From assembly GCA_964019055.1 (NCBI GenBank), contig OZ025224.1:434001-498000 (forward strand): DNA of 64,000 nt, written 5' to 3'. The stretch is from Anthopleura xanthogrammica. Taxonomy: Eukaryota; Cnidaria; Anthozoa; Actiniaria; Actiniidae. This document shows, one piece after another, positions 13,601 to 24,251 of this stretch. The position numbers and the translations under genes were made by a program. Numbering within the stretch: position 1 is the first letter of the stretch; each line of letters begins with the position of its first letter. The notes beneath the pieces were generated by a model. It saw only the letters and a list, made by a program, of their open reading frames with translations, did not search any database and was not told the origin of the DNA.

Positions 13601-16600
13601 TGTTGCTAGGGTAACGGAAGGGGCTCCAAATCATTATAGTTTGACAGCACTAAATAAGAATTTATTTAGTGTCATTAGATAAGATAATGACTGATCTGAC
13701 AATGTTTAACCAGTGCATTACTGTCTACCATTTTGTTATAAACCTCAACTTGTTATTTCTATTTATTATGTTATGTATGATATTAAAGAAGTTTTAACTT
13801 AAGGTCATTAGTTTAGTTCAATCCAATTTTGTTTGTTCGCTATTTATTTACTTTAAAAAATTGTGTAAATTTGTACAAATTTTGAAAAAGATTATGAGAA
13901 AAGCTACAAGATTGTTCCAACTGATATCACAACAAGATATAAAACCACATTTCCCCCTTCTATGTAAGATAAGCAAATATTATTCTTCCCTCAATAAGGT
14001 GGAAACCCAGTCATTTTTATAATTGTTTTAATACATTTCGTTATGATTTTTTTAATTTATTTTTTTTGGAAATTGAATTTCGCAGAAGTTTATTACCGGT
14101 ACAACAGAAATAAATAGAAAAGCTGTAATTACAATTTTGCTCTGTATTTCTTTGACAAGGATCAATTACGTTGTTGTTATGTTATACTCGCTACTGATAT
14201 TGTTGATAGTTGGTTTCCACTTTTGTGTTTATTATACACCTGCAAAGATATGATATTCATCATGCTGAGCTGGAGCCACCCACAAAATTTCAATTGCTTG
14301 GCTTGAATTTTGAATTCATTAATTGAAATTAAAACAATTATTAGCGATAGTTCTGGAAAATAAAAATCTATCCTGGAGATTGATTTTTGTTAGATATTTT
14401 TTTCCTGTCTCAACAGGAAAGACTAGGATATTATACTGTATGCTTATATTTTCTAGAATTGCACAATATACCCTTCCCAGAACCTCCCCACACCTTGGGA
14501 ATTCCAACTTCCACCCCATAGGGAAGATGGAGTTTTCTGGAACTACACAATATAATATCTTGCTATAATTGATACTATACAAAAATATTTTGACTTCAAT
14601 TCTGTAAATACTATATTCCTTATTTTATTTATGCATGTGTAAAAGTTAATCTCTTCATTCCATTCTTTTTCCAACAGAGTAAGCGTGACAATCTTGTAGT
14701 TACTGTTCGGTGGTATTATCGTCCATCTGAAGTTCCTGAGTCAGTTTATCAGCTTCTTGTGCAAGACAGAAATACAGAAAATGGTAAGACCTTTGAATGA
14801 TACTTTTGAACCAATATTGAGTAATAGTGACTGATGAGTCGTCCAAAACAAGGTTATAGTTGCAGCTATAATGAAAGCAGTGCTTTAACATGCAATTTAT
14901 ACGGGGACACAGAGCACATATTGCAATTTAGGGCTAGAATCATTCTCTTGTGGGGGGGGGGGGGGGGGGGTTAGCTAGAATTTATTTCTTTTCATACGAA
15001 ACTAAAACTAACACTGGCAAAATAAGATGTCTTTTTTGTAAAGAGAGGGGGAGGAGCTAAAGTTCCCCCACCCCACCATCCCTGTGTTATATGCACTAAA
15101 AAGAAAAGCAAAGAATACAAAACAAGGAAAGAAAATGTGAAAGATCTCACTTAAAGATTAAAGGGGGAATCCTTATTTTTATTAACAATTTTTTTTCTGA
15201 AATCTTAGAAATTTTAGCAGTGGAGATTTTGAATTGTTTTTCTAACAATGAGAATTTTCAACTTATACTGTATTCAATGTTGAGAGTGTTTTTTAAGAAT
15301 CCAATTTGTTAAAATGCTTAGTGACTGAGGAATTGATTTTTTGACAGGTTCTAGTGATCATATTCTTGAAGAAGAGTTGGTTAAAGAGAGAGAGTTGTTT
15401 ATTTCTGATGCAACAGATGTATATCCTGCTCATGCCTTAAGGTACAAAATATATTCCACTTACAGTCTTATGATTGAGAGAATTTTTTTTGAATGAACTC
15501 GACGTGATAAAAATGATACTTGGATGTTATTTATAAATTATTTACTTAATTACCGTAAAATGTGTAACTTATAGGAAATTTTTTTTGTTTTTAGGGGGAA
15601 ATGCAAAGTCCGTCCATTTGTTGAATTGGCTGAAAATCTTAAGGAATATATTGCTAAAGATGATACATTTTTTTATCTTCTTGGATACAACCCAGAAACA
15701 AGGTAATGTTTTGTATCTATTTAAATAGTCTTTGTTTTGTGAGGGTAGCACTTAATAGCCAGTGGCTAACAAACCTGTGGCCCTCTATCAAATTGGAATT
15801 TAGAAGATTTGTTTTGAAGGGAGAAAAACTCAGTGGAAAATCTGGTGAAAAAGGTTTGAAGGATATATTTTTTTCTGTGGGAGTTTAATTTTGCTGTTCT
15901 ATTTAATTCACCTAAAGACGAACCAGCAACAAAGAAATTGTTTTTTTCTTTTGGTACAAAACTTTATTTCAAAGTATGAAAGCTCCAAAGAATTCAATTT
16001 TAAATCCTGTTGCCATAAAATAGAGTTTTTCTAACTTCTTGACAAAAAGACACTAGTAAGGAATTACCCCAAGCACATGGTTTCTCATGGTATCCTATTC
16101 ATAAAAAAAATTCATTGTTCCAATATAATTGTCTCAAACCACTGCAACCGGTACTATGTGTGTATAAAGTCTTATTGAAAATGAGTGCATTTGTATCAAT
16201 AGCAATTATCAATGCAGTTTGACAGCAATATACCTGTAACTGGTGTTCTATTCAATGATAGAGATACCTTGGTTAAACAAGTGTTCTGACTGGAAGTACA
16301 AGCAGGCTACACACTTGTTCAAAATTATAGACTTGAGTGACGTTTGTTGTTTAGTTCAAAAGTTCTCTTTGTTACATCTCGAAATTCCTAATAATTTTTT
16401 CCAAATTTCATATAAATTAATGTTTTCATAATTCTAACTTGATAGCTAATAAAAACCATCTTTGAATTCTTAATAGACTTAGTAAGAAAATTATTCTGCC
16501 AAGTTTCCTTGACACCAAATATTCACTTATTTAAGTATGGGTAGGATGTTTACTTCAAACTTGATAAATTCTTTTTGTAAATGTGCAAATTGTACCAGTA

Positions 16601-19600
16601 AAAATATTTTTAAAAAAACAGGTGTTCACATGTACCAGTTGATGTAAAAAAAATTGCTTAAAAACATTTCTGGGTTATGTTTGACATTCATTTATATTAA
16701 CCAGTTGATATTTTTCATAAAAAGTAAAAAAAGATTTAAACTAAAAAAATTGTTAAAGAGTTTAAACAAACTGCTACTTCTTAAAACACATGTATATCTT
16801 CATAGATTTTAGTAAATTTTGTTTTTGTTTTTTAAATTTCTTATTATTCTGTGAACTCAGACATTTTAACGGCTTGTTGTGAAATTGGTTTTTCGCTGCT
16901 GTCATTCAAAACTTATCAGTTTTTAACAGGCGGCAGTGAAAACCCAAATTCCAATTAGAAAATCACAACTACCAAGTTTGCAGAATATTGAGAATCGCAG
17001 TTAGTTATTTGTATTAATCAGTTCAAAATTCTTTTGTGACTCATGTAGGAGACTGGCCAATACTAAAGGAGAAATCAGAGTTGGCCCAAGTCATCAGGTA
17101 GGCCGATATATACTCCAATTTTTAATAGTTTCAAATATTAGGTTTTGAATTTAGAAAGCTTTTAATGCTTACATGTTTAAAAATCTAAGCACAATTATCA
17201 TTATGTGAATCAATTTTTTTTGGGACTGGATTGAATTTAAACTTTGTGTACAACTTAAGAAGTGGTGGTGATAAAGATGATCATTATGATAATTAATGAA
17301 TTATTATGTATTTAATATTATCGCTTCTTCTTCAGGCTGTTCTTCCAGAATGCAAGGAGTATATTCCTGATGAAAATGATTCCAAAACTGAAACAGCTCG
17401 TGAAAAACTAGTGAGTTGTGGTTTTCTATTGAACCTGTTGATATACCCTTTTACTCTTTTCCAGTTATCAGAAATTTTTGTTATACAATTAAATTTAATT
17501 ATAAAATTAAAATTTTCATGAATTTTCTTATCAGTGGGATTTTCCATGAACTGTTCTAATCCAATTTTCTCTCTACCTTATTCAACTATTCAACTATCTG
17601 GTGGAAAAATTTACTGGGAACCATTCACTTCCCTTTGATGTCCCGTTCATTTCTCATTCATTTATTTTTTTCTATCCCAGGTTTGGAGTCCCATACTAGA
17701 GGATTGTCACTTAATGGTGTATCTGAGTGCATCCAGGTAATAAGTTAATAATATTAATAATATATTATTTATAGTTTAAAGTGTATATATACATATATAT
17801 TGTATATTGTATATATATTTGATATATTTTTGTCCTTAATTATCTCTTTCATTTTCATACATATTTTCTCAGCTGAGTTTCATGCTAAATTATGATGGTT
17901 TTTTTTCTAGGAGTATGGCCCATTATGTAGGGATATGTAGTGGTGGATCACTAGAAGATGGCTTTAGAGCCATGTCTCAAGATGCTACTACCAGTAATGC
18001 TCTTGAATTGGTAAGCAATTTGTAAAATCTGTTTAAAAATCGCCTTCAAGCTGCGAAGCTCAGTTAACAACTTCCCCTAAAGCAGTGAGCCGTTTTGATG
18101 CTACTTTTCTTACCTTTCATGGTTTCTAGTTTTCTATATTTTTCTTGGATGTATTGTTTGTTCCATTGTACATTTTGAAGCAATTTTGAATCTATATTTT
18201 TTATATATTTGCCGTTAATGATCATGATCATGCAAAAGATAATTAAAATTTCTCTGAAAATATATTCTTTTTTCTTCGATTGCGCGGGATAAATGACTGT
18301 CGCCTCCAGTGCGCATGCTCGTCTGTTACAAGGATTTGATTGGCTCGCTAGCAGAAGCCTCTTTTGATTGGTTCGTGAGTTCTGAACTAACGATTTCATT
18401 GGCTGATCGGTATATTTTCTCTTTCTTCATCATAAATAGCAACAATAATGTTTATTTTACTTTATGTTTTAGCTACATGAAAGTAGTTATGACTGTGAAA
18501 AGGCTCTACAAGCCCTCGTCAAGAAACCATATCCAAAGGAACTGAGAAAGAAGTGGACGGAAGATGATATTGTAAGTAGATGAACCATTCATCCATCCAT
18601 CCACTCACCCATCCATCCATCCATCCATCCTTTCAAAAATAGATTCTTTACTAAGATATAATATTTTCTTTCTTAACAGAAAAAGTTTGTAAAAGGTCTT
18701 CGTCAATTCGGCAAAAACTTCTACAAAATCCACAAAGAACTATTGAACCACAAGAAAACCGTAAGTACATTGTTGATACATTTCTCTTATCTCGTTCCAT
18801 GTCGGGGGATCCTGCAGGCACAGGTACCTACCGGAGTTGGTATATCTACTTCCACTGTTAGTACATGTACGGAACGACGGAACCTTTGCTATTAAATATG
18901 CACAATATTATCGAAACCTAAAACAACTTCTGGGCTGATTAAAGTCATGGCAAGTTGCGATTGATATTGGCCATCCAGGGACCGCGAAGCATCCTAAAAA
19001 GCGATGGGGCTAAGATTAGAAAATATAAGAGACTAGTATGGGAAAAGGGAAAAGTGGTAGGGATATAGCACTACCATCCCCTCCCCCTCCCCGGTCAATG
19101 CCATCAAATATCATCCACAAGTCTAACATTCCTTCTGTTCATTTTTCAGTGTGAACTGGTTGAGTATTATTACATCTGGAAGAAGTCTCATTCTGCTATC
19201 AGCTCAAGACCTCACAGAAGACGCCGTCATAATGTCCTCAGGCGTAAAGCGTACACTAGGAGTAGCAGGAGTACCTCAAACGAGTTCGGTAGGTGAACGT
19301 AGTATCACTAAAGCAAACTTCGCGCGATTGTAAGAAACTCGCGGTACATTCCCGACGAGCCGTGCCGTTACCGTGACGGTACTGTGTTCGAGCATTTGTA
19401 TTTGATGAACAGTGTTATCGCGCGCTATGATTGGTTCAAAAGATTCCGCAATTCCGCACCGTGACAAAGCGCGGGCCAATCACAGTGATGCCGATTGATT
19501 ATTGCGCGCGCATACATAGAGCAGATGTTTCTGAGTGAGGAACTCTAGAGATTCTTATCATTGTAGAGACATTTTACTTATATTTATTTTTATTTGATTT

Positions 19601-22494
19601 CAGTGGATCTGACATCTTGCAGCGAAGATGATTATGACAGTGATGACAGCACGGAACGTGATCTTAGGTAAACCCGAGTTTTTCTTATCCATTCATCCTT
19701 TCCACACTTACTAAACATGCACTTTTTATTTCAGTCTATATTGTTGTCGCCATTGCTACACCAATAACTCTCGTAGCTGGCATCATGGTGGTTATAACAA
19801 AGTCATCCTGTGCAACGATTGTAGGGTTTTCTTTAAGAAATACGGAAAATTGCCTCCGATCGAGGACGAGCGCAAACCTCCTCCATACATGTTTAAGTCA
19901 GACTTTAAGGAGACGAGAGAGGATGATCCATATTGGACTAATGGAAAACTTCTACGTAGTAGGAGAAATATGCCAGTGGTTCAGAGTACGCTACGTTCTG
20001 GTAGAAATAAGACTTCGAGTCCTGTAGAATCAGGTGGGTGATTGGTCAGTTGGTACAGATCATTCCCTTGAGAATAAGATTCTTTGTTTCAGTTATATCT
20101 ATATCCATGTCTTCTCATATGCAACTGTTAAAGAAAGAAATGATACTCTAGGGAATGACACGTCTGAAATGGGAAAACATTACTCTCGAGGGTCTAGTAC
20201 CGAATTCTTGACATCCTTTGTCAACCAGAAAAACAAGAATAAACAATGTGATTTATTGGTTTATTATTCAGTCATCCTCCTAACTTTATTTAAAATTTAA
20301 CGTTGTATATATATTTTTTAACAGTAAATACTCCAAGAAACTCACCAGTCAATGGTCGCCGCCCCACGAGGATAACCAAACCAGCATCGCCTTCAGATGG
20401 AAGCACAAGTAGCACTGGAAGTATCTCCAATAAAGACAAAAATAGAAAGGTAGAAAACAACTCTAGTTTTTCATATATTTATATAATTTCTGCCTCTTGA
20501 AGACGATCTTATTTTGTCGGACAATTTCGAAACAAGACGTTTTGAAAACAGAAAGAAAAAGGTGAACATGACAGAAATAATGCGCATTTTTTTCAAACTG
20601 TTGATGCTAATGTTTTTGGTTTGTAATTGCAGAACAAAGGCAAGAAGAACAAGAAGCGCGCCCTCGAACAATCCGCTGAAGATTCCAGCGGCAATAAACG
20701 AAAAAAGCAACAAGAATCAGACGAAGAGCCCCAGGAAGACGCCAGTGATACCAGCAGCGTTACAGGAGGAAGGGACAGTGTTCTTCCGGCAGACTTTGAC
20801 GCGCGAAGTGAATGCAGTAACACGACCAATAATGATGATAATAGTAGCACACGATCTAATTCACCTCTAGTCCTTCCTATCATCGATAGCCTCCCGGCCA
20901 AGTTCAAGCGAGTTGGAGCTGGGGAGGAGAATCGTAGCTGCGCGCGCACGGATGTCGTTTTTGTTCATCCTGAGAAGCCGAAAGTCAAGGAGATTTCTAA
21001 ACATACTGAAACATCCACCTCGACAAGTTCACCGACCAAAACTGAGGTAAGCACAAGGGAACATACTTGGTTAGGTTTCGCGACGAGTACATTATTGAAC
21101 CGGATTAGCAAACAACTACAAAATGCGCACGGTTCACGTCGCGCGCGGCTATCGTTGTGCGCAATTTATTTTAAAATATTTGCTCTGGAAAACGTGGTGA
21201 AACTGTCAACATTCGTTATGAAATAACTTATAAATATTGCTTTCTGATTGGTTGAGGTGCGTGGTTTATGAGAACAAATACCATGCGCGCGGGTTTTCTA
21301 TTTCATCATGCCGCACATCCTGGGCAGAATCTGGCGTTATTGTACCTGAAATTTTTGTTCTGATTTTTATAGGCTTCCGAAACATCTTCTAGTCGCGAGC
21401 AACCAACCACTTCACGGCAGAGTCCCAAGACCACGCCAGCAACTATTACATCACATTACGAGTCAACGTTACGAAACATGATGGCTAATAACTCAGAAGG
21501 CTATTCAATGTACCCCGGTGGTGCAGCTATGCTTCCTCATGGCGTTACTCTTCCAGGATACGCTGTCCCTGAAGGAGCTATAGATTATAGGATGCTTCCC
21601 TATATGTATCAACAGGGAGCTTTGCCTGAGGGTAGAGAGAATGCTGCGAAGTTTACGGAAGGTTTTGAACAGTGGTACGCTCCTTATCGGATGGCACAGA
21701 TGCAAGGCGGAGGGCACTATCTACCTTACCAACTCATTGGCCGAGGAAACGAGCAAAGTGCGCTGGCTTCACGGAATCTCACACCGCAGGCTCAAGCCCA
21801 TGAGGCTATGATGAAAAATGCTTCATCGAGCAGAAATCTCGTTTTAGATCCAACGACTGGTTATCCTGTGTCTTTAGGGAATCTACATTCGCATTCTCAT
21901 ATGCATACACATTTTCATATTCATCCGCTGGAACAACAGCAACTCCAGGCTCAAGCTCAGGCTCAAGCTCAAGCAGCAGCAGCAGCGGCAAACATGGATC
22001 GTGCTGCATACCTCCAGGCACAAGCGCAAGCACAGGCTGCGCAACATCCGGGACTCGCATGGAGAAATCAACAGTTGCTATGGCAACATCCAGAACTCAT
22101 GCAACTTCATGCAAATGGAATGATTTCGCCCGTGGACGAGCATGCGCATGGCGCTTCTATTCATGGACTCGGCTCGACTCCGTTAGACCGACAACTTCAA
22201 CAACACGTACTACTAAGTCAACATTCGAAGTATCATCACCATTCGGCCTTACAGCAGCTGCAAGAAGAAAGCTACATTCGACATTTACGACATCAACAAG
22301 AACTACAAATGAAGCAGAGACTTGAAGATGGCGCCACTAGTGAGTCGTACTTATCGAATATATTTAGAAAGGACAGTAGAAATCTCCAAAGTCCCTCACA
22401 ATTGGATAATGTAGTAAAGAAGAGCCTTGAAAGTACTGGGGCTTATGTATCACCTACCAAGAAGCCTGTCACCATAGACCTTTCAGATGATTAA
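10644..22494 (+). CDS. RERE: RERE/atrophin-like corepressor (BAH-ELM2-SANT-GATA)
   Basis: Nuclear corepressor of the RERE/Atrophin family, which recruits histone deacetylases through ELM2-SANT. Seventeen coding exons join in frame: 10644-10869, 11457-11527, 14678-14783, 15348-15441, 15595-15702, 17049-17097, 17336-17410, 17681-17736, 17911-18010, 18473-18571, 18680-18760, 19150-19288, 19604-19667, 19735-20033, 20325-20449, 20633-21046, 21373-22494 (1075 aa). The ATG is the first after an in-frame TGA at 10530; the exon probably starts at 10485. BAH about 70-200 ([18 protein letters not shown]), ELM2 about 208-262 ([11 protein letters not shown]), SANT about 321-373 ([22 protein letters not shown]), GATA-type finger C427-x2-C430-x18-C449-x2-C452. 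After that come Lys/Ser/acidic stretches, a His-rich block near 874-886 and QA repeats near 890. The family call is strong; exact ends of the first exon are less sure. Confidence 0.93.
14952..14970 (+). repeat. Poly-G tract in RERE intron
   Basis: A run of 19 consecutive G in the intron after coding exon 3. Such a tract can form a G-quadruplex on the transcribed RNA and is also prone to length error in sequencing. Confidence 0.9.
18309..18410. promoter_or_regulatory. Intronic cluster of three ATTGG (CCAAT) boxes
   Basis: Within about 70 bp of the intron between RERE exons 9 and 10 there are three ATTGG words (in TGATTGGCTCG, TGATTGGTTCG and CATTGGCTGATCGG). Spacing is near 30-35 bp, like NF-Y-bound promoters. 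It may equally be part of a dispersed repeat, since CCAAT words recur in the foldbacks of this window. Confidence 0.2.
19345..19510. mobile_element. Foldback repeat, family C, diverged copy
   Basis: Lies in the RERE intron directly after coding exon 12. The block CGTGCCGTTACCGTGACGGT and the following TGTTCGAGCA match, in reverse orientation, the copy at 45616-45782. The other arm is decayed. It also carries GCGCGC and CCAAT words, as does the other copy. Confidence 0.6.
20061..20195. mobile_element. Foldback repeat, family B, short copy
   Basis: In the RERE intron after coding exon 14. Shares TTGAGAATAAGATTCTTTGTT (inverted) and the end GTCTGAAATGGGAAAACATTA with the copies at 32013-32308 and 45412-45606. 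The left terminal arm seen in those copies is missing. Confidence 0.7.
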
Positions 22495-22526
22495 TGAAGT
22501 TTTCTTATGCAAATTACCCTACTCAG

Positions 22527-22606
22527 AGGAAGGCTGGTACTGAACCCAACTCGCTTGGAATTATGGGCTAAATTTTAACACGCAGAGTTCAGTACCAGTC
22601 TTCCTT
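22527..22606 (+). other. Hairpin early in the RERE 3' UTR
   Basis: AGGAAGGCTGGTACTGAA at the left pairs with TTCAGTACCAGTCTTCCTT at the right across a loop of about 43 bp, with one mismatch. It begins about 30 bases after the stop codon, so it should be transcribed. Confidence 0.65.
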
Positions 22607-22956
22607 TGTTATCAATACATTTGATTGCTGGGTACGAGGTTTGAAATCATTGCAACGGAAAGCAAAGTCCAGGGCACGAATATCATTTATATCATGGGGT
22701 TAAAAGGGTTCATAATTTTTTTCTTTTATAATGACGCTGCTTTTGAGATTTCGACCTTGTGCCCAGCAATCTAATGGTATTTTTCATAGTTCCATCTTTT
22801 CTTTTCAATTTTTCCATACTGAAAGAAAAACATCGAAATTGATCTCATACACGTCGAAATCACCATTGGCGTGAAAAGAAAGGATTTATGATTCTATTTA
22901 CCAGAGGCATCGTAGTTCAAAAGTGAGGATTATCAAGTACTTATCAAGTCCTTCCG

Positions 22957-23174
22957 CCAATAATAGCGAACTTCAGATTCGAGTACGAGTTTTAAACTCT
23001 CAAAGATTGCCACTATAACTTCTTAGTCGTGGTGGAGTACGTAGATTGAAACTTTAGATTGTTACAAATTGGAAATCGAATACGATTCAGTGTTAAGCAC
23101 GCAGGCGTACAGAGCCAATTGCAAAACTCGTACTCGTTCTCGTACACGTAGTCGAATCTAAATTTCGCTATTGG
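22957..23174. mobile_element. Foldback element in RERE 3' flank
   Basis: Left arm CCAATAATAGCGAA...AGATTCGAGTACGAGTTTT pairs with right arm AAAACTCGTACTCG...CGAATCTAAATTTCGCTATTGG. The arms are imperfect and the element is non-coding, MITE-like. No second copy seen in the window. Confidence 0.6.
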
Positions 23175-23600
23175 AGCCCGAGCAGAGTACCTTGGGATCC
23201 CTGTGATCTAACTAAGCTTTACTGAGATTTCAACATGTCTTCAACTTTCGGCCAATCAAATCATTGCGAGTAGAAACATTTCCCAGCACTTATATGGCTT
23301 CCGTAATGTGATTGGTTTTTTGCATACTTTCGAGCTATTTGATTGGTCCAAAGCAGAAGAGCCACTTACTCATACAAATTCTCCTCCGTTTTTGTGACGT
23401 TTCAATATTTTTGATTGAAAAAATATTCACTTCAACGGCGATGTAAAAAATATATATTTAAGGGAATTCAAAGAGGATAATTTATTGTGCGGCCAGATTA
23501 CCTGGTGTTGTAAAAGATATCAATTCATAAACTGATTTTTTTGTTTGGAATTCGCTGTTCATCATCCAAAATACATTCAAAGTAAAAAGTTTCTATCGTT

Positions 23601-23606
23601 AATAAA
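23601..23606 (+). terminator. Candidate polyadenylation signal for the RERE-like gene
   Basis: AATAAA about 1.1 kb after the stop codon, in an AT-rich context. Not confirmed by any transcript data. Confidence 0.3.
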
Positions 23607-24251
23607 TTTAGATATTATAATGGTAATTTGAGTTAAAAAGATTATATATGAAGTACAAAGAAAGTTTTTCAAAGTTCAACTCTTTAGTTTTTGTAAATAG
23701 AGATATCGATTTTACGTAAGACAAGTGTTTATATTATCCATATATACTACAAACGTTGAAAACGTTTTTCCTTTTCATGTATTTAAAATTTTTCAAGTTT
23801 ATTTTTCGTATTTCATATCCACGACTCTGAAAACATTGTTCAATTTATTTTTTCTGAAATACTACACAAATTTGGCCTTTTTTTCTTTGGCAAACTTGAC
23901 GTCATTTAACGCCAAACGTTCTAGCCAATTTTTATACATTTCAATTGAGAGTATTCATACAAAACAGTTATAATATTGTACATAAACTCGTTCAAGACGT
24001 GTGGAAAACATTAAAAGAACATTGAAAATTATTGAATTTCAATTTTTAATTCCCATTTCCCTCCCTCCCTTTCTATTTCCCTGCTTACCGTCTCCTCTCT
24101 TCCTTTCATTTCTCCCTCCCTTCCCTACCGTTTCTTTCTTTCACCTCTTTTCTCTCATTTCCTTTCCTCCCTCCCTTCCACTTCTGCTCTTCCATTTTTT
24201 ACCTTTACCCTTTGCGTTCAGTTCCCATTCCTCCTTTCCGTAATCAGCCAT

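Larger units (their letters stand above)
22495..24251. other. RERE 3' flank / convergent intergenic interval
   Basis: The probable 3' untranslated region of the RERE-like gene meets the 3' end of the hyaluronidase gene on the other strand. Contains a hairpin at 22527-22606, a larger foldback at 22957-23174, CCAAT words near 23250-23345, an AATAAA at 23601 and a CCTTTC-rich pyrimidine tract at about 24050-24240. No coding exon seen. Confidence 0.6.

Noticed and set aside
20627..21226. Reading RERE exon 16 through to a stop at 21226
   Set aside because: The donor ACTGAG|GTAAGC at 21046 and the acceptor at 21372 keep frame into the long last exon, and the intervening sequence is repeat-like with GCGCGC words.
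24001..24243. Pro/Phe/Leu/Ser-rich frame next to the hyaluronidase end
   Set aside because: CCTTTC-rich pyrimidine tract; no start or splice support.
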